Positions 9,821-19,626 of a stretch of DNA of 24,392 nt are shown here, piece after piece. Both the position numbers and the translations under genes were made by a program. Location of the stretch: NCBI GenBank assembly GCA_900660155.1, contig CABFPE010000897.1, positions 113,588 through 137,979 of the forward strand. Direction: 5' to 3'. Positions within the stretch are counted from its first letter, which is position 1; each line of letters begins with the position of its first letter. This stretch comes from Hofstenia miamia (Eukaryota; Xenacoelomorpha; Acoela; Hofsteniidae). The notes under the pieces are model-generated. The model searched no databases and had not been told where the DNA came from. It worked only from the letters and a program-made list of their open reading frames with translations.

Positions 9821-10304
9821 CGGTATTAGCAGAAAACCTTGATCCAAGGTGCAAGACTTTGAATTCAAGCATTTTTGTCACTTGATCATATAGCTGTTCG
9901 GAGATTGGTAATATAAAATATTTACGATGTTGAGGAAATAAAAAACCCCTTGGTTAAAATAAGTAAGAAAAAATTCCTTTCCCATGATACACAACACTAT
10001 ATCAGTTTGAATATGCAAGAACAAAATATTTTAAGTTTTTAAGTAATGCTTACATCTGAAATGTTTTCTAGCATTTGTAAATTTAAAAGATTTAAAACAC
10101 ATGTAATTAGCTTTTCAAGCAAAATTATATAACAGATGTCCATAAATTAGAAGAAACTAAATGTTAAAAGCATCCATCATTAGGCGTTTGGAATAACTTA
10201 AGGGCAAATCATTCGAATTGCTGAACAAATGATGTTTGGACAAAGTACGTAATAAAAACAAGTAACGTGTTCATGTGCATATGTAATGAAATGTGAGATC
10301 AAAC
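9793..10304 (-). other. WDFY3 intron 10 of window
   Basis: This 512-nt intron runs between exons 10 and 11, with donor gtttga. Its last 100 nt (9793-9893) stay open in one frame behind an alternative acceptor, ccgaacag, but the peptide has no WDFY3 match. Otherwise it is plain AT-rich sequence. Confidence 0.6.
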
Positions 10305-10414
10305 CTGATAGCCGCGCATTGCTTCAATATCAGCAGCTACCTTGCTACTGTTTTTCACAACGCAAACCATCGTCTTCAGAGCCGCATAAAGATTCCCCAC
10401 ATCATCCGATTTGG
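10305..10414 (-). CDS. WDFY3: WDFY3 exon 10 of window
   Basis: The acceptor is gtgtgttttag and the donor is TATCAG|gtttga. Two bases complete the codon from exon 9; the exon ends in phase 0. LYAALKTMVCVVKNS and EAMRGYQ match 'LYAAVKALVCVVKSN' and 'ERIKGYQ', one of the best conserved blocks of the family. Confidence 0.96.
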
Positions 10415-11888
10415 CTAAAACACACAATAAAAAACTCAAAAAACCAATTAGGGATGGAAATAGAAAAATTAATAATGTAACTAAACAATTTCTTCCAGAT
10501 TTGACCGATACTATTTATTACTAGTAAGTTAAATTTAGAATCAATCTACAATCACTAAAATGACGATTTAATAAATTTGCAATAGAACAAACAAATTACT
10601 AAGCCTTGGAGGATATAGGAATCCTAAAGTGCTATAACTAATACCAAAACTAATTTCATCGATAAATGTATGAACAGAAAATTAAATTAATCTTCATCAA
10701 TATGTTGATTACCAGAAGTTCTTTTGAAAAGAAAATAAGTATGACAAAAGCGTTTTGAAAAGTGATATGCTAAACATATAAGTATGTGTTCTACATTATA
10801 ACATGGATAATATATTTTAAAATAACAGCAAATGTTCTAAAGTAAGGGTTTTACAGCATAGGGCTATATTTAAAAAATTTTTCTTCTTTCTAGATACTTC
10901 ACAGGTTATACATTTGAGGATCAATTGACTCAAACTAGAGGTTATTGGAGTAAGACATCAACTCAATGAACATTAGTATTGCAGTTTTAGAAAATTTAGA
11001 AAACATTTCATATTTGGGTTCAGTTGATCTATTAAGCGGTTACAGTGGGAATTAAGAAATTCGAAATCAGTGTTGGTCGATTTAAATCACTCGATTTAAA
11101 TCATTGATTTAAATCAGATTTAAATCATGATTTAAATCAAAGAACATTATTAGTTCAATTATTGATTTAAATCAAGTACACTAAAAGGATACAAGTAGTG
11201 TATTCAAATTGTTTTGAAGTCATTGCCGTGATATTGAAATGAATTGGCAAGCTCTAAAGTGTTGTTTTGCATGTTTTTTATCTTCAGTTTATTGAAAATT
11301 GATTATATTATTGTATTTCAAAAATATTAGTATCAAAAGATTTCTAATATTTACTACCTTGGAAGCTTGTTTGGGTAAAATTGAAATTTAGATAAAAAAT
11401 CCGATTTAAATATAAAAATACGTTTTTTTGTATTTTTTATTTAAATCGGATTTTTTCCCAACACTGTTTAAAATACAAATGTACTTCTAATTAACTAAGA
11501 ATAATTCAAATTACCCTTATGCCGTTTATAAACTGACAGTGATTTCATTAAAGAAAAATTTCGTTTGCAAACTATTTCAATGACAAAATTTCCAAAAGTA
11601 ATTGCAATTCTTTGCTAAAATAAAAATCAGTGATTTATATTACTTAAGCACTTAACCATAGAAAATTGTTAATCGTCAAGTAAAGTTAAAACATCAAGTT
11701 CGGAATGTATTATTAAAATCGGGAACTTGCTTTCTGTTAGTTTTATAAAGAAAAATATAATAATTTCTACTTTTGAATTTTCTCAATTACACCATTTGTG
11801 CAACTTCTACGGGAAAATCATTGGGAAGTTTGAAAAACAAACTTCATACTAAAGGAATAGTTTTTGAAAGAAAACAACAAAGGTTTAC
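10415..11888 (-). other. WDFY3 intron 9 of window
   Basis: This intron lies between exons 9 and 10, with donor gtaaac and acceptor gtgtgttttag. It holds the 399-bp hAT-type element. The parts outside 11060-11474 are AT-rich with no coding signal. Confidence 0.75.
11068..11466. mobile_element. Short non-autonomous hAT-type element (CAGTGTTGG ends)
   Basis: The 399-bp element begins CAGTGTTGGtcgatttaaatc and ends ...cccaacactg, so both termini read CAGTGTTGG inward, a typical hAT form. The flanking 8-mers are ttcgaaat (11060-11067) and tttaaaat (11467-11474). These are a target duplication with two differences, CG against TA, as CpG decay would produce. Inside the left end are several copies of gatttaaatc(a). 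The right end carries a large inverted repeat (11394-11411 against 11439-11456). There is no transposase, so it is a MITE. Confidence 0.82.
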
Positions 11889-12084
11889 CAATTAAACCTA
11901 AAACCAGATTTGCACCGCCAATGTTATCAATAATCCGTGAAACTGGATTTGGCACAAAACTTCGCACGGCTTGAAAATGGCCCCAAATGACAGCGCCAAG
12001 GGATCTGGAAGGTCCTGTTAAATGTTGACTAGTGTTTTGAAAAAAATGAATAGGGAAAGAGTTGGAGGATGAAGCCAGTTTTAA
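11889..12084 (-). CDS. WDFY3: WDFY3 exon 9 of window
   Basis: The acceptor is tttttcatttag and the donor is TTAATTG|gtaaac; the exon is 196 nt. The first third (KLASSSNSFPIHFFQNT) aligns with 'QLGISSHENATPVKLLHNS' only loosely. The part from GPSRSLGAVIWG through RSFVPNPVSRIIDNIGGAN is clear ('R+FVPKPVA..LQY+GGAA'). An inner 'aacag' acceptor near 12011 looks tempting but breaks the phase with exon 8, so I chose the longer exon. Confidence 0.92.
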
Positions 12085-12943
12085 CTAAATGAAAAAGCAT
12101 GTATTTAAAAATTAATAATCAGTTTCTAAATAAACTAAACCGTTATATAAATTCTAGTAATGCTGAAAAGGCACATCGAACTGTCTATACCTATATAAAT
12201 GCATACATATATTCCATGGTTGTTAAACAGTAATATGCTGAGTTGGAACACTACAAATTAAGATATTTCTGTTTAGTTGTAGTACTCGTAATCGAAAACC
12301 ATTTAATCTCATAATAGCCAAAGTGAATTTTTGTACTATCTAGCATAAGCATACTCCTATTTCTCTAATCTAATTAAAAATCATGTTTTTGTGAAGACAT
12401 AGATTCTTAAGGTGGATACAGGTAGATTTCTACATTAATGGTTTCAAAAACAAAGTGTCCATGCGTGGCTTTAGGCAGAGGGGAAGCACCCGGGGGCCAG
12501 TGCCCCTCGTTTTTAAGGATTTTTCAATTTGTGCGAACTGGTCTTTTCTATGCATTCAAAATATTCTTAATGATGATGTTCACATGACGATAATAAAAAA
12601 TCTAAGGTGAATAATGCATAAAATTTTCTAATAAGAAATTCTACACGAATAGTTTTCTCTTTAGATAAATTTTGTTAAAATTACAATTTCATTTTAAATT
12701 GGAAGGTGTCCCCTGTTTTAAGTAACCTAAAGCCGCGCCTGAAAGTGTCGTTGGAAATTTATATTAGTTTTGTATTGAAACAAAAACGTGTTCAACCATG
12801 ACCCACGAATATTATTTAGTGATCATTGTGTAGCTCAAAAATATTTGGGCACACACATCTGACCCCTATAATTATAGTAGCACTTTCAATTCGGTAAACC
12901 CTCAATACTGACTTTTTGACAAATAAATTGTAAAGCAACTTAC
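12085..12943 (-). other. WDFY3 intron 8 of window
   Basis: This intron lies between exons 8 and 9, with donor gtaagt and acceptor tttttcatttag. It contains the 282-bp MITE; I see nothing else. Confidence 0.8.
12460..12741. mobile_element. hAT-type MITE with perfect 8-bp target duplication
   Basis: The 282-bp element is flanked by identical 8-mers, aaagtgtc, at 12452-12459 and 12742-12749. Its ends are terminal inverted repeats: catgcgtggctttagg on the left, and caggcgcggctttagg read inward from the right (14 of 16 match). Similarity weakens into a shared aggggN(0-3)cacc tract. An 8-bp duplication and CA(G) ends fit the hAT superfamily. It has no coding capacity. The GC-rich left end (cccgggggccagtgcccc) stands out against the AT-rich intron. 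Confidence 0.9.
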
Positions 12944-13137
12944 AACTTTAGCAATCAGCGATACATCAATTTTGCCGTAGAGCTTCTTTACTCTAAATAG
13001 AGGCAAGCAGGCTTGAGCTTGGGCGTGCAAACCAATAACAATGTTATCTTCATTGAAAGAAGGTGATGTCTCCTCACCCTTCGATGTAACTGTTTGGAAA
13101 CTACCAATATAACCTGGACCTTGATCATAGATATAAG
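12944..13137 (-). CDS. WDFY3: WDFY3 exon 8 of window (end of ConA-like domain)
   Basis: The acceptor is atatattttag and the strong donor is AAAGTT|gtaagt; the exon is 194 nt and ends in phase 0. YIYDQGPGYIGSFQ matches the family's 'IYELGP.Y+GSFQ' and closes the ConA-like fold. The following LPLFRVKKLYGKIDVSLIAK matches 'LTV.RIRKVYNKLDSKAIAK', the linker to the next helical region. Confidence 0.96.
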
Positions 13138-13420
13138 CTAAAATATATATTAATAATGAAAACCCAACAAAATTGATAAGTTAATGAGAAAACAATGGTA
13201 AGAGAAGCAGAGTTGATTCCTTTTAATTTAATAATGGTCGCTAAAACACGTTCAAATAGAGGAAAGAAATCATAAAAAAACAAATTGAAACATAACAGTC
13301 ATCATTCAATTTAACAAACTTAAAATATTCAATAAATAGCCAAAAAGGATTGTGATTGTGGCATTAGTTAGGGTGTCAATAGCAAAACTAGTTTGGACTA
13401 TAAAAACGATAAATACATAC

Positions 13421-13691
13421 TAATATGGCCTGCAGTAAGAATATCATCGAAAAGAAATGAAGACCCTAATTTCCAGATTAAATTACAACTTGCAGTGGTT
13501 TGGTATTCAGGCGTTCCAACTATAGCATAGACATGCGTAGAGGTATGTGAAGACCCCGAAAATCCAGGGTGTAATTGGGTGTAATGAAGAAGTGTTGATG
13601 CCAACAAATTGCCGTTGATATAAACATTGCAGCGACTCTGCTTCAAAACACCCTTACTCAATACAACTGCAATGTGATTCCACTGGTTTTC
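13421..13691 (-). CDS. WDFY3: WDFY3 exon 7 of window (ConA-like domain)
   Basis: The acceptor is ataatttag and the donor is ATTA|gtatgt; a 94-nt intron separates it from exon 6. It encodes QWNHIAVVLSKGVLKQS, the conserved 'QWHHLV.V+SKG+LKNS' strand. Then come VYINGNLLAS, LLHYTQ and VYAIVGTPEYQ, which are further hallmark strands of the domain. The exon leaves one base that pairs with CT of exon 8. Confidence 0.97.
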
Positions 13692-13785
13692 CTAAATTAT
13701 TATAGGTTAAAACTTTGCGCAAAAATTATCGTTTTTGATTATAAGCAAACGCTTTGAATAGATTAGAACATTTCATGTAAAATAC

Positions 13786-13996
13786 CTTTTCAAGTTCTCT
13801 GCTGCTAAGACGCAGGTGATGAGGTGAAATGCCTCCGAAAATCGAGGCATCTTCAAAGTCAAGATCCTCGCGGGAACTTAGTTTCGTCTCCTCCTTACAA
13901 GAAATGGCTAATTTTTTATCGCGTGCCGATATTCCCAAAGCAAAGCAGACGGACTGTTGTGTTGTCGCAGGTATTTCACGAATAATTGTAATCAAT
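13786..13996 (-). CDS. WDFY3: WDFY3 exon 6 of window (ConA-like domain)
   Basis: The acceptor is gatttcttag and the donor is GAAAAG|gtattt; the exon is 211 nt and ends in phase 0. The split Arg codon (AG|A) joins exon 5 to LITIIRE. The core strand is SVCFALGISARDKKLAIS, matching 'LVCL++VLSA+DRSLIVST'. The next part is an acidic and Ser-rich loop that is poorly conserved in the family. Confidence 0.95.
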
Positions 13997-15557
13997 CTAA
14001 GAAATCGATGCTACTTTTTAGTTTACAAAAAGAATCTTCACTGAACATGAAAATTAACATGAATTTTTTAGTGTTCACTCACATTTGTAAAGTAGAATGT
14101 GGGTCTTAAATTGATTTAAAAGTATGAGCTGTTTACCATGAACCGGTCTTCGGTCAAGGCATTGAAAAAATATAGGCCAAAATTTCAAACATAACTTGCC
14201 ATTACACAACAGTACACTCAAATCAACCCAAATACAGTGAATACAAAATAATTTACAAACAATGTATTCAAAAATAATTTTTACATATTAAGTTTTTCAA
14301 ATTCAGTGCATATATTTCCATCTCTGTTCTTGACACAATGTTTTTCTTTTAGTATCACCTGATTGGCTACAATAAAACAAATAATAGCTAAACGCTTTGA
14401 AAATGAATCGCAAACGTATTAGTATAATGTAACATTATACATACCTAAGTATCACTGTTTGTGTCAGCAGACAAACAAATTAGAGTAAACACAAAAGCTG
14501 AGTATATATAAAAAATTCTGATTCAATAATTATGAATTTCATAATACTTATCACGTATACATATACACGCTCATATTGCCCCTCCTGATGAAACAATGAT
14601 TTTTTGTACTTTTTGTTTTAATACTTTTATGCATACCCAATCAGAATAAACTTAAACGACAAATCATTTCCAATTACAAATGGTTTCTGCTACTATATGC
14701 TTTCATACCATAGTGCAGAAAACAATCGTGATTTTTAATGTCCAGCAGTCAATTGTCACTTAGACATATTTAGTTGGTATGTCAAATTGAATGTTCGCGT
14801 TTTACAATCTCTCTCGCTCCATTCATTTTAGCTATCGTCCTACTATTAAAGCATGCCATTTCTCTTTCAATGTTAGATGTTTATAACAGGGCTTAAAGCC
14901 TTTTCTGGAAGAATGTAAACAAACTGGGCTTTGTTGCCGTACAAATTAAATGAGCTTTCATCACTAAAAATGATATTCGACCCTTTTTATAAGTAAGAGT
15001 ATACGCAGGATTTCTGCCGTGGGATATCTCATTCGCGAAATGTGGGTTGATAGCCCACAAATTATTTAAAAATTGAAAAAACACACCACAGAAAAGCATT
15101 TAGCCATCCTAGGCGTAAACATTTTTAAAAATTTTTAAACAAAATTCTTTGATTAAATCTATCAATATCAATATTGATGAGGGGATTCCACTATGTCTCC
15201 TCTTTGCGTACACCACTGAAATTAAGTACATTTCATTTGCTGAATGAAGAATTGTAATGGATTCTGCCATTGTATTTGGAAAGTGTAAGTCTCTTTAGGA
15301 CAACCAAATTCATGCTATTTGTTTAATACACGACACTATTGGCTATTCAATATAAAGCTCGACATCAGCAAGCGTAATGAACGTGGTCACGTTTAGGGTG
15401 TAACAACTATGTGAATCATAGATAAAACACTTTTATACAGTTAAAAATAAATGTTTAAAATGCGCGATAGGATTCAAATTCATAGTTAAGAAAAGGTGTC
15501 CCAAGCTTTTTGCTGTATTGACGTACACTAAACAAAATCAAACATTACAATTTTTAC
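13997..15557 (-). other. WDFY3 intron 5 of window
   Basis: This intron lies between exons 5 and 6, with donor gtaaaa and acceptor gatttcttag. The only identifiable content is the Tc1-like scrap at 14870-14977. The rest is AT-rich and non-coding. Confidence 0.75.
14870..14977 (-). pseudogene. Tc1-like transposase fragment (first Asp block)
   Basis: A minus-strand reading gives NIIFSDESSFNLYG and then QFVYILPEKALSPV. This aligns with the Tc1 signature '(I/L)FSDES.FNLFG.....YVWR.PGEAL.P'. That block carries the first Asp of the DDE triad (FSDES), which is kept here. A stop follows VINI, and stops or frame changes precede it. Only about 33 residues survive, with no terminal repeats identified. 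Confidence 0.75.
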
Positions 15558-15759
15558 CTAACAGGATGTTGGTTATCTGCAAAAGAGGCAATGTTTACCC
15601 ACGTTGAGTATGTAAACCCATGCTGAGGCGGGAACAACCTTTCACCCGATCCAATTCCACCGCTTACAGTGGCCATCGTAGCACTACTAATCCCAGATAC
15701 AACAGAAGGTATTGGTGGACTTTGTGGAGTTAAATTAGGAATGTACAAACAACCATGGC
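15558..15759 (-). CDS. WDFY3: WDFY3 exon 5 of window (ConA-like domain)
   Basis: The acceptor is ttatttag and the donor is GTTAG|gtaaaa. The phase fits both neighbours (2 + 198 + 2 nt). It encodes GCLYIPNLTP, a Ser/Gly-rich loop, and GSGERLFPPQHGFTYSTW. The last block is the characteristic first strand of the laminin-G/ConA-like domain of BEACH proteins. It ends NQHPVR and continues directly into exon 6. Confidence 0.96.
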
Positions 15760-15871
15760 CTAAATAATGAATTAAGTTCAAAGGAAGCGTGTGTGCATGT
15801 GTATAAAATTTAATACATCTGAATATATTATAAACAGATAAATGGTTGACGACGTTGACAAAAGAAATCAC

Positions 15872-16143
15872 CTTCTATGTTCATGTTAAATTCAATGAAA
15901 GCTGGGCTTGAGCATGTATTTGCGGTAACACATCCACGTGGAGTAGTCATTGAAACCAAGCATTGCACGCGATTCAACGGAACCGAGCTACTCTTCACTC
16001 TACAGAAAGGGCAGGAACAGTCTTTTATCACTTCAAGAGTACTGGGCAATGATGGCGTATGAACCGGGCTGTGATTGTTGAGACGCAAAGCATCGGCATC
16101 ATTGAATGCACATTTTAATGGCGATCCAAGGCGTAGAAATGTT
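15872..16143 (-). CDS. WDFY3: WDFY3 exon 4 of window (start of ConA-like domain)
   Basis: The acceptor is a T-rich tract ending in ttttttag and the donor is AGAAG|gtgatt; the exon is 272 nt. It encodes FLRLGSPLKC, then a variable Ser/Cys-rich linker (DCSCPFCRVKSSS), then VPLNRVQCLVSMTTPRG and PAFIEFNMNIEG. The last two blocks are strongly diagnostic of WDFY3 and lead into the ConA/laminin-G-like fold. The CSCPFC pair in the linker is unusual but could be neutral linker drift. Confidence 0.94.
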
Positions 16144-18688
16144 CTAAAAAAATAACAGCATATTTCAACATGAATTTCCCCAAAAACCTCTTATACAATT
16201 TATAGCAAATATTGCATTCAAAGTGTACAGCATGGAATGCTAAACTAGGTATCAAATCCGAAAAGGTTTATTGCATGTCTTCTGTATGTAAAACGTGTTT
16301 AATATGAATTGAATAGAAATAGCAAATAAGAGTCATAATTCACTTGATAAAGCAGTTGTCTGGAGCCGCGAGCGACTCTATTTCTAAAGTTTAAAATGAA
16401 AAGCTCAGTAATTGTCATTAGGAGTTTAACTTAATGATTGTACGCCCGGGGCAAAAGAGAATATCATTTATTGTAACTGTCACTGCAGTCTAACTGAAAT
16501 AAAATTGCAGTACCTTGTTTCACTATAAACATGTACAATTCTCATTTGAATGCGAATAACAGTTTTAATGCATCAAAAATTAACATCTAAACCACCACAA
16601 AAGGTTTACGATTCAAATTTCTATATAAGAAAAAGTTTTATTGAATATCCTTTGCGGTTAACAAATAGACCTACTTGCAAGAGGGTAATGCGATGTTTAA
16701 CTGTAACATTGGCACGCTATTTCAAAAATTACATATTCAAACGTTACTTTTTATAAAAAAATCAATTAATATTCAACAACTTCAAAATGAGACAAGCGTA
16801 AATGCCTTATTGCAAACATCAATTACAGAATAAATGTAGAAATTAATCTCACTTCTGCAGTATCGTGTCGATATACGATAAATATAATTTAATTGAGGCG
16901 CTCGTTTCACAATGTTTATTAAGCATAGTGTAATGGAGAAATTATATAAATTATTAGTTAACAGGCGAACATTAATTCAAATATTTTGTAATTATTTTTC
17001 ACACTCAAATTTGCAGTAGGATTTTTGAACTTTTATACAGCGTTTCTGTGTGTAGCAAAATGTTCTGAAATTTATAAGACATACAGAGCAAAAAACTAGA
17101 CGCAATTCTAAAAAAGTANAAACCTATGTGCTTATACATGACACGAGACTCGAAATCCAACTCGACTCAAATTTTAAACGACTAACGCAACTCTACCCAA
17201 CACGATTCGATTAAGAAATATACCAACTTACAGGACCCTAGTTTCCAACAGTTATTAGTAGGCTTATCTAATCTTTATTTAATTAATTTCAGCTTCACTA
17301 TCTGTATTTTAATATTATCATTCAAAATTTAATTGCGTAATTAATGTTTTAATTGATATGTATGTGTTAAATTTTTTAGATAATTTAAGTAATATATATA
17401 TATATATATAAAAAGTATAATATCGCAAAGTATATGTATATATATATATATATATATATACATATACTTTGCGATATTATACTTTTTATATATATATATA
17501 TATATTACTTAAATTATCTAAAAAATTTAACACATACATATCAATTAAAACATTAATTACGCAATTAAATTTTGAATGATAATATTAAAATACAGATAGT
17601 GAAGCTGAAATTAATTAAATAAAGATTAGATAAGCCTACTAATAACTGTTGGAAACTAGGGTCCTGTAAGTTGGTATATTTCTTAATCGAATCGTGTTGG
17701 GTAGAGTTGCGTTAGTCGTTTAAAATTTGAGTCGAGTTGGATTTCGAGTCTCGTGTCATGTATAAGCACATAGGTTTATCAATATCATAAGTGTAAGGTC
17801 ACTATTAAATAATCAACTGTCCTCCTCGTACAAAACAATAAATTCTAGCAGTTATGCTTGGATTATAATATATAGAGATGGCATTAGCTCATCAATGTTG
17901 ATATTATTAATTTTAAAAAAGGAAGGCCTTAATCTATCACTTTAATGAATGTGAAGTCTGCTTGCTAAATAGCTGTTAACATAGCTTACACTTAATAGGG
18001 AAATGCTATCAAAATAAGTTCTCACTAGAGAATATTGTTCAATCCAAAGGACCAGAAAAAATGTTAAAGAAACGTTTTCCAATCAGATGACAATTGGGAG
18101 CCATTGGACCCCACCGTAAATTTTAAAATTATAATTCAATTAACTAATACAATGAATTTAGACAAGTTCACAGGAAAATTATAATTTGAAATTGAAAGAA
18201 GGTTTTGCAATATAAATACTTAATAGAATGTCCTTAATTGTCATTTGAGGGTTAAGACAGTCACTTCGTGAAATAAATTTGATTTATTTGAATTTCTATA
18301 GTTCTTGCTATATTCTTCTTCTAAACCTTAAACTGCCTATCTCATTTTAAAAGTACAAATCCTATCTTCCCACATTTTCAAACAATTTTGTCCAAGCCTG
18401 TTATAAAATTTGGAAATCATCAGACATGGACTCATCTATTAAAGAACATGTTTCAATATGATGAAAATCTGTATTAATTAATGAGGAAATAAGGAGGCAA
18501 ACGATATAGGAGCAAAAACTAACTTCATCTAGATCAGCAGAGACATCATAACCACTATTGGTTCATTATCAAAATTGACAAGTTTTCTGATCAAAGTTGT
18601 ATTAATTTTAGTCAAGAAACCAAGCTTAAAATAATCAATTTCACTAGAAATTTTGTAGTATACATTATTTAAAACATTAACAACGTAC
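16144..18688 (-). other. WDFY3 intron 3 of window (2.5 kb)
   Basis: The donor is gtacgt and the acceptor is ttttttag. It contains the 658-bp palindrome and an ambiguous base at 17119. Around 16350-16460 a less AT-rich stretch (ctggagccgcgagcg ... cgcccggggc) looks like transposon-end sequence, but no paired terminus or target duplication was found. Confidence 0.65.
17120..17777. repeat. Perfect 658-bp palindrome with 329-bp arms
   Basis: The left arm (17120-17448) and right arm (17449-17777) are reverse complements throughout as read. The flanking TA run is nine units on both sides. The centre is a TA repeat between catatac/gtatatg blocks. The left arm begins exactly after the only ambiguous base in the window (n at 17119). 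There are no coding frames inside. It could be a real inverted duplication or a fold-back assembly join. Confidence 0.95.
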
Positions 18689-18906
18689 TTGAAGTCTTTA
18701 GTTTCGATGTAATGCGAAGCCAACTTTTCAAAAACACTTTGCAATGGAGCATGACAATGATGCTCTTCATCTAGAAGAGCGAAATGGCAAGTGTCTAGAA
18801 TACTGTGAGCTAATCCACTCGTGCTTAGCAGTTGACAGTTACGCTCGTTCGCCTCGCATAGGCGGGAGATGACGTTCGCTATATGATGCTGAACATCAAT
18901 TTCCCA
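18689..18906 (-). CDS. WDFY3: WDFY3 exon 3 of window
   Basis: The acceptor is tatgttttttag and the exon starts in phase 0 with TGG. Recognisable motifs are NERNCQLL and HAPLQSVFEKLASH, matching 'ERNQQVMC' and 'H.PLQR+FERLAS' of the family. The frame stays open to about 18532. I place the donor at TTCAA|gtacgt because joining there to exon 4 gives KDFK-TFLRLGSPLKC with exactly the family spacing and the required phase 2. Sequence below 18689 is read-through into the intron. Confidence 0.9.
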
Positions 18907-19279
18907 CTAAAAACATACCAAAAGTTGACATTATTTAAAAAGTATCTTCATTACACTAATTTTAGTCCCATTTTTTAGGCTTAATGCGATAAAATTCAAA
19001 TAATAAGAATTGAAAATTTTTTAATGTTTTGCCTCTTTGCTAGCTCCTCACACATCTCAATTATTGATCTTAAGCATTTATAGAAAAGAAATTACTAAAG
19101 ACTGTAAACTCAAAGCTCAAGGTTCACATTGCGGAATTCTTAATTGACGATAAAGTATCTTAGATGATTAACAGCAGTAGATAACCTAACATACGATTTG
19201 AATTTTAATACAGTTCTTAAGTGACTTATTAATTTTAGATTTTTTCAATAAACTTTTGAAGGGTTTTAAGTCCTCCTCA

Positions 19280-19499
19280 CGTTGACTCATGTTCTTTATC
19301 AACGCCATGCGTAAAAATTGTCATCTGGTTTACGTCCAAAATTGGCGGCAAACGTAATTTTAACACTTCAAAGTAGTGTTCAAGACCCACTGCGGTATTA
19401 GGTGACAAAAAACGCCATACCATGGCGCTCGCTATATTGTTAAACGTTGGTACATCGCATTTTGAGATGAATTTTGCATTCCTTGTCAAAATTTTGGAT
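19280..19499 (-). pseudogene. Tc1-like transposase fragment (MVW block)
   Basis: About 70 codons are open between TGA codons. They read KCDVPTFNNIASAMVWRFLS and, after VGLEHYFEVL, end FTHGVDKEH. This matches the Tc1 order '.C.IPTVKHGGGS+MVWGCFS..GVG.L..I' followed by 'FQQDNDPKH'. The second catalytic Asp is replaced by Gly (19304-19306). The segment mimics a WDFY3 exon, with a gtgagg donor-like site after it, but no acceptor fits. Exons 2 and 3 join correctly without it. Confidence 0.7.
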
Positions 19500-19626
19500 A
19501 ATCAAATTTTACAAATTGGTTTATTACTGAAAAGCACTGAGACTACATTTCTAATGTCGAGACTTTAACCTAAAGCAGAATATAAATGATGACAAATATT
19601 GTTTCTTGAGATGCATGGTATTTTGT

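Noticed and set aside
9793..9893. Longer exon 11 starting at the acceptor ccgaacag
   Set aside because: The added peptide does not match WDFY3 and leads to a stop; the shorter exon gives the expected length.
12000..12015. Acceptor 'aacag' inside exon 9
   Set aside because: It would need a phase-1 upstream exon, but exon 8 ends in phase 0; the longer exon from 12084 keeps the frame and matches the family.
13829..14044. Plus-strand open frame opposite exon 6
   Set aside because: It is antisense to a conserved exon and has no recognisable protein.
16345..16500. Possible further hAT element (ctggagccgcgagcg ... cgcccggggc)
   Set aside because: No paired inverted termini or 8-bp duplication could be found.
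18529..18688. Continuation of exon 3 to the stop at 18529
   Set aside because: Joining at TTCAA|gtacgt gives exact family spacing into FLRLGSPLKC; the remainder is read-through into the intron.
19277..19489. Open minus-strand frame as an extra WDFY3 exon
   Set aside because: No acceptor gives the required phase, the peptide matches Tc1 transposase, and exons 2 and 3 join with nearly the family spacing without it.
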